Shown: positions 51,284-60,013 of the stretch, piece after piece
Layout of the letters: each line of letters begins with the position of its first letter
Position numbering within the stretch: the first letter of the stretch is position 1
DNA from: Streptomyces collinus
GTDB taxonomy: Bacteria; Actinomycetota; Actinomycetes; Streptomycetales; Streptomycetaceae
Direction: 5' to 3'
Assembly: GCF_031348265.1 (NCBI RefSeq)
Contig: NZ_CP133771.1
Location: forward strand, 3,906,001-3,970,000
DNA: 64,000 nucleotides
The notes under the pieces: model-generated
Databases searched by the model: none
Told to the model about the DNA's origin: nothing
Seen by the model: the letters and a program-made list of their open reading frames with translations, nothing else
Translations under genes and position numbers: made by a program

Positions 51284-52258
51284 CTAGCCCCGGCGCATCA
51301 GCCGCCGCAGGCCGAGCAGGGCGATCAGCACGGCACCCGCGGCGATCGCGCCGGTCTTGAGATTGCCGCTCAGCCCGTCTCCCCCGCCGTCGGACGTGGC
51401 CGAACTCCCGCTCCCGGACGGCGCGTCGGACCCGCCACCGCCCGGGGCGTCCTGCGGCTCCACCGGGCTGTCCGCCCCCTCGGCCCCGTACATCAGCTTC
51501 TTGCCGTCCGCGGTGTAGGTGACGGACTCCCCCTGCCCCAGGAACGGCACGCCGAGACGTTCCTTCTTCTTGATCTTCCCGCCGTTCCAGTCGTACGCGA
51601 TCGCGCCGAAGTAGCTGCGTACGACGAGGTGTTCACCGTCCGGGGAGAGTGTGGCGTCGGTGGCCTCCAGGTCGGGGACGGCCGCGACGGGCCGGAACGT
51701 GTTCGACCCGGACGGGGAGAGCCGGGCCGGGCCCTCGTACAGGTGCCCGCCCTTCTCGTTCTTGTCGACGATGTAGACGCGGCCGGTCTTCGGGTGCACG
51801 ACGAGCGACTCGGCGTCCCGCGCGCCGTCGGAGTACTTCACGACGTACTGCGTGGCCTTGATCGTCTGGTCGCGCAGGTTCTTCGGCTCGGGCAGCCGGT
51901 AGATCCAGACGTACGGCCAGGTGCCGCCGAGGTTGTCGCCGATGTCGCCGACGTAGATCTGGCCGTCCGGCCCCATGGAGATGGCCTCGACGTCGCGCGG
52001 GCTGCCCACGCCGGACATGGTGATCGTGGCGACCGTCTCGCCCGTCGCGCTGTCGACGGCGTAGAGATACGCCCCGTCGTCGCTGTCGTTGTGCGTCCAG
52101 TAGATGCCGGGGTGCTGCCGCGAGGCCGCCAGGCCGCTGGACTCGGTGATGCGCGGGTCCTTGATCGTGAACTTCTCGTCGCCGTCGGCGGCGGAGGCGG
52201 GCACGGCGAGGGCACCCGTGAGGAGGGCCGCGGCGAGAAGGGCGAACGGTCTGCGCAT
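51284..52258 (-). CDS. Secreted beta-propeller-like protein with C-terminal membrane anchor
   Basis: The 324-residue protein has a Sec signal (LLAAALLTGALAVPASAADG) and repeated propeller-like strands (GIYWTHNDSDDGAYLYAVD, VEAISMGPDGQIYVGDIGDN, ESLVVHPKTGRVYIVDK, LSPDGEHLVVRSYF). A Gly/Ser/Pro linker leads to a C-terminal membrane segment (GAIAAGAVLIALLGL) with RRLMRRG. It would be tethered outside the membrane. I recognise no catalytic motif. Confidence 0.8.
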   Translation of the reverse strand: MRRPFALLAAALLTGALAVPASAADGDEKFTIKDPRITESSGLAASRQHPGIYWTHNDSDDGAYLYAVDSATGETVATITMSGVGSPRDVEAISMGPDGQIYVGDIGDNLGGTWPYVWIYRLPEPKNLRDQTIKATQYVVKYSDGARDAESLVVHPKTGRVYIVDKNEKGGHLYEGPARLSPSGSNTFRPVAAVPDLEATDATLSPDGEHLVVRSYFGAIAYDWNGGKIKKKERLGVPFLGQGESVTYTADGKKLMYGAEGADSPVEPQDAPGGGGSDAPSGSGSSATSDGGGDGLSGNLKTGAIAAGAVLIALLGLRRLMRRG

Positions 52259-52391
52259 GCCCCAAGCCTGCCATCCCGCCCGGCGGTTCAGCGGCGGTTC
52301 ACCGGGGCCGGGGGATCAAGGAGGACGGCCGGACACCGCGCGTGGCCCGACTCACACCCCGCCGGGCGATCCGATCGTTCATGATGAGCGG

Positions 52392-53066
52392 ATGCTCAGG
52401 TTCATGCCCGTCGGTGACTCCATGACGATCGGAAGCACGGGCGAACACACATGGCGCTACCGGCTGTGGCAGCACCTGTGCCGTTCCTACGGCGGCCCCT
52501 TCACCCTCGTCGGGCCGCGCGAGACGCTCTACGACAAGCTCGCCGAGGCCCCGGTGTCGTACGCCTACGCGGAACCGGACTTCCCGCGCGCGCACCTGGC
52601 CGGCTGGGGCGAGGGCTGGCAGCACATGGCGCCGCTGATCGGTGACGCGGTGCGCTCGTACCGCGCGGACGTCCTCCTGGTCTCCCTGGGCCTGATCGAC
52701 CTCGGCTTCTACACGAACGCCGAGCAGACCGCCGACAACGTCCGGACCTTCGTGTCCGAGGCGCGGGCGGCCAACCGCCGCGTGGGGATGGTGTGGCTGC
52801 CGGTGACCCCGAACGTGCGCGCCCAGACGGATGCCGCGTTCGCCGTCGAGGTCGCCCGCTTCAACGAACTCCTCGCCAAGACGGCGGCCGACCTCGACGA
52901 GCCCGGCTCCCCCGTCCTCCTGGCCTCGCCCCCGCCGTCGTACGACGTCGCCACCGACACCTACGACGGCACCCACCCCAACGCGAGCGGCGAACACAAG
53001 ATCGCGGCGGCCTTCGCGGAGGCGATGCACCAGGGCTGGGACCTGGCGGGCCCCTACGACGACTAG
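52392..53066 (+). CDS. SGNH/GDSL hydrolase
   Basis: The 224-residue protein has the GDSL block FMPVGDSMTIGS near residue 4 (catalytic Ser), LVSLGLIDLGF in place of the usual GxND block, and DGTHPNASGEHKIA with the Asp-His pair. It is a compact esterase/lipase of the SGNH family, with no signal peptide, so probably cytosolic. The oxyanion Asn is not in its canonical setting, hence the substrate is open. Confidence 0.87.
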   Translation: MLRFMPVGDSMTIGSTGEHTWRYRLWQHLCRSYGGPFTLVGPRETLYDKLAEAPVSYAYAEPDFPRAHLAGWGEGWQHMAPLIGDAVRSYRADVLLVSLGLIDLGFYTNAEQTADNVRTFVSEARAANRRVGMVWLPVTPNVRAQTDAAFAVEVARFNELLAKTAADLDEPGSPVLLASPPPSYDVATDTYDGTHPNASGEHKIAAAFAEAMHQGWDLAGPYDD

Positions 53067-53170
53067 CTCTCCCCGATCACCCGGACGACGTGCTCCGCAC
53101 AGAGCGGGACGTCGAGGCCCGGATTTTCGTGCTTGCCTGGAGCGCACTTCAAGACGTTGGCTTGGGGACC

Positions 53171-54163
53171 ATGAAGTACACGCAGCTCGGACGCACGGGA
53201 CTCAAGGTCAGCCGGCTCGTCCTCGGCACCATGAACTTCGGCCCCCAGACCGACGAGGCCGACAGCCACGCCATCATGGACGCGGCGCTGGACGCGGGCA
53301 TCAACTTCTTCGACACCGCCAATGTGTACGGCTGGGGCGAGAACAAGGGCCGCACCGAGAGCATCATCGGCAACTGGTTCGCGAAGGGCGAAGGACGGCG
53401 CGACAAGGTCGTCCTCGCCACGAAGGTCTACGGCAACATGGGCGCCGACGGCCCGGCCTGGCCCAACCACGACAAGCTTTCCGCGGTCAACATCCGGCGG
53501 GCCGTGGACGCCAGCCTCAAGCGGCTCCAGACCGACTACATCGACGTCTACCAGTTCCACCACGTCGACCGGAACACTCCGTTCGAGGAGATCTGGCAGG
53601 CGATCGACGTCCTGGTCCAGCAGGGCAAGATCCTCTACGTCGGCTCGTCGAACTTCCCCGGCTACAAGATCGCCCAGGCCAACGAGATCGCCGCCCGGCG
53701 CGGCGGGACCATCGGCCTGGTCAGCGAGCAGTGCCTGTACAACCTCGCCGAGCGGCGCGCCGAGATGGAGGTCGTCCCGGCCGCGCAGGAGTACGGCCTC
53801 GGGGTGATCCCGTGGTCGCCGCTGCACGGCGGTCTGCTGGGCGGCGTCATCAAGAAGGAGGTCGAGGGAGGCCGCCGCGCCTCCGGCCGCGCGGCCGACG
53901 CGCTCGCCGACGCCGGCACCCGCGCGCAGATCCAGTCCTACGAGGACCTGCTCGACAAGCACGGCATCGAGCCCGGCGAGGCCGCCCTGGCCTGGCTGCT
54001 CACCCGCCCCGGCGTGACCGGCCCGATCGTCGGCCCGCGCACCGCCGAACAGCTCGCCTCCGCCGTCCGCGCGTCCGAGCTGGAACTGTCCGAGGAACTC
54101 CTGACCGCCCTGGACGAGATCTTCCCGGGCCCGGGCCCGAGCCCGGAGGCTTTCGCCTGGTAG
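53171..54163 (+). CDS. Aldo/keto reductase
   Basis: The 330-residue protein has YTQLGRTGLKVSRLVLGTM, NFFDTANVYGWGENKGRTE (catalytic Asp and Tyr), VVLATKVYG (Lys), DYIDVYQFHHVDRNTPFEE (His), YVGSSNFPGYKI and the NADPH-binding TRPGVTGPIVGPRTAEQL. It reduces carbonyls with NADPH. The order resembles general-stress AKRs (YhdN/IolS-like). GGGGA directly before the ATG. Single gene. Confidence 0.93.
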   Translation: MKYTQLGRTGLKVSRLVLGTMNFGPQTDEADSHAIMDAALDAGINFFDTANVYGWGENKGRTESIIGNWFAKGEGRRDKVVLATKVYGNMGADGPAWPNHDKLSAVNIRRAVDASLKRLQTDYIDVYQFHHVDRNTPFEEIWQAIDVLVQQGKILYVGSSNFPGYKIAQANEIAARRGGTIGLVSEQCLYNLAERRAEMEVVPAAQEYGLGVIPWSPLHGGLLGGVIKKEVEGGRRASGRAADALADAGTRAQIQSYEDLLDKHGIEPGEAALAWLLTRPGVTGPIVGPRTAEQLASAVRASELELSEELLTALDEIFPGPGPSPEAFAW

Positions 54164-54165
54164 GT

Positions 54166-54240
54166 CCCCCCTTCAGGGGCGCGGCAGCTGTCGCACCATG
54201 CGGCTCCGCTGCGCCCCAGGGGGCGCGGGCAACTGCGCGA
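54166..54240 (+). repeat. Streptomyces-type intergenic repeat, copy 1
   Basis: The run CCTTCAGGGGCGCGG, then CTGTCG, then TGCGGCTCCGCTGCG, then GGGGCGCGGGCAACTGCGCG lies directly after the AKR stop. The first three elements recur, inverted, at the right end of the window. I recognise this as a recurrent intergenic sequence in Streptomyces genomes, of unknown role. Confidence 0.65.
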
Positions 54241-54249
54241 CCAGCCCCC

Positions 54250-54325
54250 ACCGGCCCGCAGCCGAAGAGCAACCGTCCGCAGCCGCCACCGGCCCACAGC
54301 CGAAGAGCAACCGACCGCAGCCCCC
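54250..54325. repeat. 38-bp tandem duplication
   Basis: A 38-bp unit containing GCAGCCGAAGAGCAACCG is present twice head to tail (35/38 identical), attached to the intergenic repeat. Confidence 0.9.
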
Positions 54326-54331
54326 GCCGCC

Positions 54332-54421
54332 CTACCTCCCGAGCACGGAAGCCAAGGCGACGACGAGAAACATCAGCACGAGCACACCGGCCATGATCCG
54401 GTTGCGGGTTTTCGGGTCCAC
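54332..54421 (-). CDS. 29-aa membrane peptide
   Basis: A GTG start gives a basic head (DPKTRNRI), a single hydrophobic segment (MAGVLVLMFLVVALASVLG) and Arg at the end. It starts 10 bp after the stop of the 2'-5' RNA ligase-like gene in the same direction, so they are likely co-transcribed. The layout (charged head, one membrane helix, abrupt end) is that of small membrane proteins. The ribosome site is poor. Confidence 0.6.
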   Translation of the reverse strand: MDPKTRNRIMAGVLVLMFLVVALASVLGR

Positions 54422-54431
54422 GACACCGAGC

Positions 54432-55004
54432 CTAACCGGCTCCCCCGAGCGGCCAGCGCCCGACCGCCTCGTACCGGGGCTGCTCCCCCGGAACCCCCGA
54501 CGTCGGCAGATTGCTCCGCACCAGGCAGAGCTCCCGCACGGTCCAGCTCCGGCCCGTGAATCCCGCGAGGGTGTCCAGGAACGCCCGCACGTCCCCCGCC
54601 TCCCGGCTCCGTGCCACGGTCAGATGGGCCTTGTACCGCCGGTGCTCCCCCATCGGCACCCCGGCCTTGCGCGCGGCCGCCTCGGCCCGCTCGGCCAGCA
54701 GCCGGAGGGCCGCCAGGTCCCCCTCGGCCCCGGCCCACAGCGCCCTCCCGTGCCCGAACTGCCCGCCACCCCGCACGCCCAGTGAAAACGGCTCGGTCCG
54801 GCGCGCGGCACGCTCCAGCCGCTCCGCCAGCTCCGGCACGACACCGTCGTCGACCTCACCGTAGAACGCGAGCGTGAAGTGCCAGCCGGGACGGCCGGTC
54901 CAGCGCATGCCGTCGGCGCCGGGCAGCGCGCGCAACTCGTCGACGACACCCCCGAGTTCACGGCACACTTCGTCAGGGGGCAGCACGGCCGCGAAGAGTC
55001 TCAT
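54432..55004 (-). CDS. thpR: RNA 2',3'-cyclic phosphodiesterase (2'-5' RNA ligase-like)
   Basis: The 190-residue protein starts MRLFAAVLPPDEV and has the two HxTx motifs, HFTLAF near residue 42 and AHLTVAR near residue 130, that define the 2H phosphoesterase fold. ThpR hydrolyses RNA 2',3'-cyclic phosphates and can ligate 2'-5' ends. It is divergent from the GNAT gene across 25 bp. Confidence 0.92.
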   Translation of the reverse strand: MRLFAAVLPPDEVCRELGGVVDELRALPGADGMRWTGRPGWHFTLAFYGEVDDGVVPELAERLERAARRTEPFSLGVRGGGQFGHGRALWAGAEGDLAALRLLAERAEAAARKAGVPMGEHRRYKAHLTVARSREAGDVRAFLDTLAGFTGRSWTVRELCLVRSNLPTSGVPGEQPRYEAVGRWPLGGAG

Positions 55005-55029
55005 GGGTCCAGCCTGGCACCATGAGGCC

Positions 55030-55551
55030 ATGCAGATCACCATCCGGGACGGCGGGCCCGACGACATTCCCGCGATACTCGGCATGCTCGACGGCTGTGT
55101 GGAGTGGCTGGTCTCCCAGGGGCGCACGGGGCAGTGGGGGACGAAGCCCCTCTCCCAGAGCCCGAAGACGGTGGAGTCGGTCGGCCGGTACATGACGGAA
55201 GGCAGCGTGTTCATGGCCGAGGTCGACGGCGTCCCGGCCGGCACAGTCACCCTCACCGGCTCGGCGGGCGCCTACCTGTCCCATCTCCCGCAGCCCGGCG
55301 AACCCGAGCGCTACATCCACTGGCTGGCCTCCGACCGCCGCTTCCAGGGGCACGGCGTGGGCAGCGCCCTGCTCGCGCACGCCGCCGAGGAGACCCGCCG
55401 CGCCGGGATCTCCCTCCTGCGCGTCGACTGCTACGCCGGCGACGACGGCAAGCTCGTCCGCTACTACGAGTCCAACGGCTTCACCCGCACCCAGGCCTTC
55501 ACGGTCGGCGAGAACGACTGGCCCGGCCAGCTGCTGGCCCGGCGGGTGTAG
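55030..55551 (+). CDS. GNAT family acetyltransferase
   Basis: The 173-residue protein has ITIRDGGPDDIPAILGML at the start, then VFMAEVDGVPAGTVTL, the acetyl-CoA site RRFQGHGVGSALLAHA (Q/RxxGxG/A) and VRYYESNGFTRTQAF. Target unknown. It shares a very short divergent promoter region with the 2'-5' RNA ligase-like gene. Confidence 0.9.
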   Translation: MQITIRDGGPDDIPAILGMLDGCVEWLVSQGRTGQWGTKPLSQSPKTVESVGRYMTEGSVFMAEVDGVPAGTVTLTGSAGAYLSHLPQPGEPERYIHWLASDRRFQGHGVGSALLAHAAEETRRAGISLLRVDCYAGDDGKLVRYYESNGFTRTQAFTVGENDWPGQLLARRV

Positions 55552-55647
55552 GCGGCCTCCGGACCCGGGCGTATCCAGGTCACCGTGCGTATCGTTGTAC
55601 TGCGCGGCCGGCTCCATCCGCGAGTACGGCCGGGGAGGAGCGCCACG

Positions 55648-56235
55648 ATGACCGTCCTTGCAGACAGGATCGAGATGGCCGACAGCAGCGGTGAACTCAC
55701 CCTCGACACGATGTTCGAGTGGGTGGAGACGATGCCGGTCCCCGAGGGCTACAAGGTCGAGATCGTCGGGGGGAACATCTTCATGGCGCCTCAGCGGGAC
55801 ACCCACTGGGACATCATCCTGGACATCGTCGAGCAGCTGCGCAGCAAGTATCCGCGCAAGCGCGTCAAATCCGATGTCCGTGTCGACTACCCGGGCCATC
55901 TCAACGGCTTCGCCTCAGACATCACCGTGATGGCGGAGGACTCGGCGAAGAACGACAAGGGCCTGTGGCGCTACCAGGACGTCGAGTTCGTCGCCGAGGT
56001 GATCTCCAGGAAGACCGGCGCCAACGACTACGGCCCCAAGAAGGACGCGTATGCCGCCGCCGGCGTGCCGGTGTACCTGATCGTGGATCCGTACACGGGC
56101 CGCTGGCATCTGCACACCAAGCCCAAGGACGGCGAGTACCGGGGCGAGCTGAGCCTGGACTTCGGGGACGAGATCGACCTGACCGGCACCGTGGTCGGGC
56201 TCGTCCTGGAGACCGGTGAGTTCCCCCGGGACTGA
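55648..56235 (+). CDS. Uma2 family (DUF820) restriction-endonuclease-like protein
   Basis: The 195-residue protein has GGGGAGGAG upstream of the ATG. It matches Uma2: EGYKVEIVGGNIFMAP, HWDIILDIVEQL, DITVMAED, FVAEVISRKTGANDYGPKKDAYAAAGVPVYLIVDP. The E/D...ExxS-N/D-DYxxK core is the PD-(D/E)XK fold used by Uma2 proteins, which multiply in actinobacteria and cyanobacteria. Biological role is not established. Ends 9 bp from the convergent MFS gene. Confidence 0.9.
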   Translation: MTVLADRIEMADSSGELTLDTMFEWVETMPVPEGYKVEIVGGNIFMAPQRDTHWDIILDIVEQLRSKYPRKRVKSDVRVDYPGHLNGFASDITVMAEDSAKNDKGLWRYQDVEFVAEVISRKTGANDYGPKKDAYAAAGVPVYLIVDPYTGRWHLHTKPKDGEYRGELSLDFGDEIDLTGTVVGLVLETGEFPRD

Positions 56236-56244
56236 CGCCGCCTC

Positions 56245-57621
56245 CTACGCCGCCGGGGCCAGCTGCTCCCGCTCCCGGGGCACGAACCGCACCCGGGGAT
56301 GCCCGCCGTGCCAGCCCACCGACAGGCGCAGGTTGCCGACGCGGGCCAGGATCAGGCCGATCACCGCCGCGGCGAGCACCGCCACCGCGCCGCCGGCCGC
56401 GAGGCCGATCCGTGCGCCGTACGTATCGGTGATCCAGCCGACGATCGGGGCGCCGACCGGCGAGCCGCCGAGGAAGACCATCATGTAGAGGGCCATGACA
56501 CGGCCGCGCATGGCCGGGTCCGTGGACATCTGGATGCTGGTGTTCGTCGTGACGTTGACGGTCATGCCGAACAGGCCCAGCGGGACCATGAGCAGGGCGA
56601 ACATCCACAGCGTGGGGGTCGTCGCCGCCAGGATCTCCAGCGCGCCGAAGGCCATGGCCGCCATGATCAGCAGCCGCAGCCGGGCCGTTCCCCGCCGCGC
56701 CGCGAGCAGCGCGCCCGCGACCGAGCCGACCGCCATCAGCGTGTTGAACATGCTGTAGGCGCCCGCCCCGGCGTGGAACACGTCGTCCGCGAAGGCCGAC
56801 AGGTAGACGGGGAAGTTGAAGGCGAAGGTGCCGACGAATCCGACGAGGACGATCGGCCAGATCAGCTCCGGGCGGCCGGTGACGTAGCGCACGCCTTCGC
56901 GCAGCTGTCCCTTGCCGCGCGGGGCTCGCTCCACGACGTGCAGCTCGCGGGCGCGCATCAGCAGCAGTCCGGTGAGCGGCGCGATGAAGGACAGGCCGTT
57001 GAAGAGGAAGGCGTAGCCGGTGCCGACGCCGGTGATGAGGAGACCGGCGACGGCGGGGCCGACGAGCCGGGCGGACTGGAAGTTCGCCGAGTTCAGGCTG
57101 ACGGCGTTCTGCAGCTGCCCCGGGCCGACCAGCTCGGAGACGAAGGACTGCCGGGCCGGGTTGTCCACGACGGTGGCGAGTCCGACGGCGAACGCGGCGA
57201 CGTACACGTGCCACACCTGGACCTGACCGGTGAGGGTGAGGACGGCCAGGGCGATCGCGGTGAGCGCCATCGAGGTCTGCGTCACGAGGAGCGTTGGCCG
57301 CTTGCGCAGCCGGTCGACGAGGACACCGCCGTAGAGGCCGAAGAGCAGCATCGGCAGGAACTGCAGCGCGGTCGTTATGCCGACGGCGGCGGAGGAGCCT
57401 GTGAGGCTGAGCACCAACCAGTCCTGGGCGATGCGCTGCATCCACGTGCCGATGTTCGAGACGACCTGACCCATGAAGAACAGGCGGTAGTTCCGCACCT
57501 TCAGGGAGGAGAACATCGAGGACTTGCGGGCGGGCCGGGCGGAGGCGGGTGCGTCGAGGGCGGGCGGGGAGTCGTGGGGATCAGGTGCGGGGGCGGAAGC
57601 TGCTCCGGTTCCCGAACTCAA
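56245..57621 (-). CDS. MFS transporter (efflux)
   Basis: The 458-residue protein has 12 hydrophobic segments with SLKVRNYRLFFMGQVVSNIG, LFGLYGGVLVDRLRKRPTLLV (loop 2-3 motif A) and GRVMALYMMVFLGGSPVGAPI, features of the DHA3/EntS-like efflux group. The TTG start has a strong AAGGAGG nine bases upstream. It lies 27 bp after the MarR gene on the same strand, so it forms a MarR-controlled pump operon. Confidence 0.9.
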   Translation of the reverse strand: MSSGTGAASAPAPDPHDSPPALDAPASARPARKSSMFSSLKVRNYRLFFMGQVVSNIGTWMQRIAQDWLVLSLTGSSAAVGITTALQFLPMLLFGLYGGVLVDRLRKRPTLLVTQTSMALTAIALAVLTLTGQVQVWHVYVAAFAVGLATVVDNPARQSFVSELVGPGQLQNAVSLNSANFQSARLVGPAVAGLLITGVGTGYAFLFNGLSFIAPLTGLLLMRARELHVVERAPRGKGQLREGVRYVTGRPELIWPIVLVGFVGTFAFNFPVYLSAFADDVFHAGAGAYSMFNTLMAVGSVAGALLAARRGTARLRLLIMAAMAFGALEILAATTPTLWMFALLMVPLGLFGMTVNVTTNTSIQMSTDPAMRGRVMALYMMVFLGGSPVGAPIVGWITDTYGARIGLAAGGAVAVLAAAVIGLILARVGNLRLSVGWHGGHPRVRFVPREREQLAPAA

Positions 57622-57648
57622 AGAATTCGCCTCCTTGCGACGTCCTGC

Positions 57649-58086
57649 TTACAGATGCGCGAGCTTCTCCAGCACGGGGGCGGCGGCGCGCAGTTTCGCC
57701 CACTCGTCCTCGTCGAGGTTCTCCACCAGCGTCGCCAGGAACGCGTTCCGCTTGGCGCGGCTCTCCTCGAGCATGGCCTCGGCCTGCTCGGTGCGCGTGA
57801 CGACCTTCTGGCGCCGGTCCTCGGGGTGCGGCTCCAGCCGGACCAGGCCCTTGGCCTCCAGCAGCGCCACGATGCGGGTCATCGACGGCGGCTGGACGTG
57901 CTCCTTGCGGGCGAGCTCGCCCGGCGTGGCCCTGCCGCACAGGGACAGGGTGCCCAGCACCGACATCTCGGTGGGGCTGAGCGATTCGTCGACCCGCTGG
58001 TGCTTGAGCCGACGGGACAGCCGCATCACTGCGGATCGGAGGGAGTTCACGGCGGCTACATCGTCGCCATGGCTGAGGTCCGGCAT
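57649..58086 (-). CDS. MarR family regulator
   Basis: The 145-residue protein has the winged helix-turn-helix SPTEMSVLGTLSLCGRATPGELARKEHVQPPSMTRIVALLEAKGLVRLEPHPEDRRQ with the usual DRR wing. The ATG follows TACCCT by 7 nt without a ribosome site, suggesting leaderless mRNA. It heads the MFS operon and faces an inverted-repeat operator. Confidence 0.92.
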   Translation of the reverse strand: MPDLSHGDDVAAVNSLRSAVMRLSRRLKHQRVDESLSPTEMSVLGTLSLCGRATPGELARKEHVQPPSMTRIVALLEAKGLVRLEPHPEDRRQKVVTRTEQAEAMLEESRAKRNAFLATLVENLDEDEWAKLRAAAPVLEKLAHL

Positions 58087-58090
58087 GTTC

Positions 58091-58118
58091 TTTAGGGTAA
58101 CTCATTACTCTCGCTAAA
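58091..58118. promoter_or_regulatory. MarR operator candidate
   Basis: TTTAG and CTAAA flank GTAA-ctca-TTAC, two nested inverted repeats in an A/T-rich patch covering the -10 region of the marR gene, so autoregulation is likely. Confidence 0.6.
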
Positions 58119-58241
58119 GACCAGCGGTAACACGCCGAACGGTCCGTGACGCCCGCCACTGAAGCGCGACATCACTCATATGGGTGATACGGCGACGGAA
58201 CCGCGCGCATCGCACCGAACGGTGCCGCGACCCTCGTGCCC

Positions 58242-58475
58242 ATGGGGACCAGCGTGCTCAGCCTGCGAATAGACCAGCACCTGCTCGAACGGCTCCGGCA
58301 CCATGCCGCGAAAAGCGGAATGAGCGTCCAGGACTATGTCGTCCGGACGCTCATTCGCAATGACTTCGACCAGCGGTTCCAGGCCGCCGTCGAGGAGACG
58401 GAGAGGTTCTACGGGTCACCCGACTCCGCCGACGAGGATCCGGATCAGGTCAGACCCAGCGCCGGCATCAGGTAG
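58242..58475 (+). CDS. Ribbon-helix-helix (Arc/CopG-like) small DNA-binding protein
   Basis: The 77-residue protein starts MGTSVLSLRIDQHLLERL and continues SGMSVQDYVVRTLIRNDF, a beta strand followed by two helices as in Arc/CopG-type RHH proteins, then an acidic tail. No toxin partner is visible, so it is more likely a stand-alone regulator than an antitoxin. Its end overlaps the convergent NCS2 gene by 31 bp. Confidence 0.75.
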   Translation: MGTSVLSLRIDQHLLERLRHHAAKSGMSVQDYVVRTLIRNDFDQRFQAAVEETERFYGSPDSADEDPDQVRPSAGIR

Positions 58476-59896
58476 TAGAACGCGAACACCGCCGCCACCG
58501 CGTACATCGCCGGCGGCACCTCCCGGCCCCGCCCGGCCGCCAGCCGCAGCACCACGAAGGTGACGAAGCCCATGCCGATGCCGTTGGTGATCGAGTAGGT
58601 GAACGGCATCATCAGCATCGTCACGAAGGCCGGAACGGCGATCGTGTAGTCCGCCCAGTCGATCTCCTTGACCGACCCGGCCAGGATCAGGAAGCCGACC
58701 GCGACCAGCGCGGGCGTGGCCGCCTGGGAGGGGACCATCGTGGCGACCGGCGTCAGGAAGAGGGCGACGGCGAAGAGGCCGCCGGTGACGACGTTCGCCA
58801 GACCGGTCCGGGCGCCCTCGCCGACACCGGCCGTGGACTCGACGAAGGCGGTCGTCGCGGAGGAGGAGCTGGCACCGCCGGCGGCGACCGCGAGGCCGTC
58901 GACGAACAGCACCTTGTTGATGCCGGGCATCTGCCCCTCGCCGTCGGTCAGCTTCGCCTCGTCGGAGACGCCCATGATCGTGCCCATCGCGTCGAAGAAG
59001 CACGACAGCAGCACGGTGAAGACGAAGAGCACGCCGGTGAGCATGCCGACCTTGCCGAAGCCGCCGAACAGGCTGACCTGCCCGATCAGCCCGAAGTCGG
59101 GGCTGGCGACCGGGTTGCCGGGCCACTTCGGCGTGGTCAGGCCCCAGCTCGGAACCTTCGCCACCGCGTTGATGACGACCGCGAGGACCGTCATGGCGAC
59201 GATCGAGATCAGGATCGCGCCGGAGACCTTGCGCACGATGAGCGCCAGGGTCAGCAGCACGCCGAGCACGAAGACGAGGACCGGCCAGCCGTTCAGGTGA
59301 CCGTCGCCGCCGAGCTGGAGCGGGACGGTGGTCTGGGCGGCGTCCGGGATCCGGGAGACGAAACCAGCGTCGACCAGCCCGATCAGCATGATGAACAGGC
59401 CGATACCGATGGAGATGGCCTTGCGCAGCCCGTAGGGCACGGCGTTCATGACCCGCTCGCGCAGCCCCGTCGCCACCAGCAGCATGACCACGAACCCGGC
59501 GAGGACCACCATGCCCATCGCGTCCGGCCAGGACATCCGCGGGGCGAGCTGGAGGGCGACGACGGAGTTCACGCCGAGGCCGGCGGCCAGGGCGATCGGG
59601 ACGTTGCCGATGACGCCCATGAGGAGGGTGGTGAGCGCGGCGGTGAGGGCCGTCGCGGTGACCAGCTGCCCGTTGTCGAGCTGGTGGCCGTACATGTCCT
59701 TGGCGCTGCCGAGGATGATCGGGTTCAGCACGATGATGTAGGCCATCGCGAAGAAGGTGGCCAGACCGCCCCGGACCTCGCGGGACAGGGTGCTGCCCCG
59801 TTCGGAGATCCGGAAGAAGCGGTCGAGTGCGCCGTACGTGCGCCCGGCTCCCGGCTTTTCAGGGGCGGGGACCTTGGCAGGAGCCGAGGAGGACAT
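58445..59896 (-). CDS. NCS2 family purine permease (AzgA/PbuG-like)
   Basis: The 483-residue protein has about 12-14 hydrophobic segments with REVRGGLATFFAMAYIIVLNP, LAAGLGVNSVVAL, GLRKAISIGIGLFIMLIGLV and FFDAMGTIMGVSDEAKL, and a GGASSSSATTAFVESTAGV block. These are the AzgA-like NCS2 signature, which takes up adenine, guanine or hypoxanthine by proton symport. ATG with GGAGGA nearby. An A/T-rich promoter area lies upstream at 59920-59975. Confidence 0.92.
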   Translation of the reverse strand: MSSSAPAKVPAPEKPGAGRTYGALDRFFRISERGSTLSREVRGGLATFFAMAYIIVLNPIILGSAKDMYGHQLDNGQLVTATALTAALTTLLMGVIGNVPIALAAGLGVNSVVALQLAPRMSWPDAMGMVVLAGFVVMLLVATGLRERVMNAVPYGLRKAISIGIGLFIMLIGLVDAGFVSRIPDAAQTTVPLQLGGDGHLNGWPVLVFVLGVLLTLALIVRKVSGAILISIVAMTVLAVVINAVAKVPSWGLTTPKWPGNPVASPDFGLIGQVSLFGGFGKVGMLTGVLFVFTVLLSCFFDAMGTIMGVSDEAKLTDGEGQMPGINKVLFVDGLAVAAGGASSSSATTAFVESTAGVGEGARTGLANVVTGGLFAVALFLTPVATMVPSQAATPALVAVGFLILAGSVKEIDWADYTIAVPAFVTMLMMPFTYSITNGIGMGFVTFVVLRLAAGRGREVPPAMYAVAAVFAFYYLMPALGLT

Positions 59897-60013
59897 GTGT
59901 TTGGTGTTTCCTACGAAGAGAAGTGGTCAGACATAAACCGTTTCAGTATGAACATATAAAGGCTCGATCGGCCATCTCCGCGCGTAGACCCGATCTCCTC
60001 GTAAGCTGTCCCC

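Noticed and set aside
56299..58095. Plus-strand frame opposite the MFS and MarR genes
   Set aside because: Shadow of two well-supported minus-strand genes; Arg/His/Gly/Gln-rich, no domain.
58242..58475. RHH protein as an antitoxin
   Set aside because: No adjacent small toxin gene on the same strand; the next gene is a convergent purine permease.
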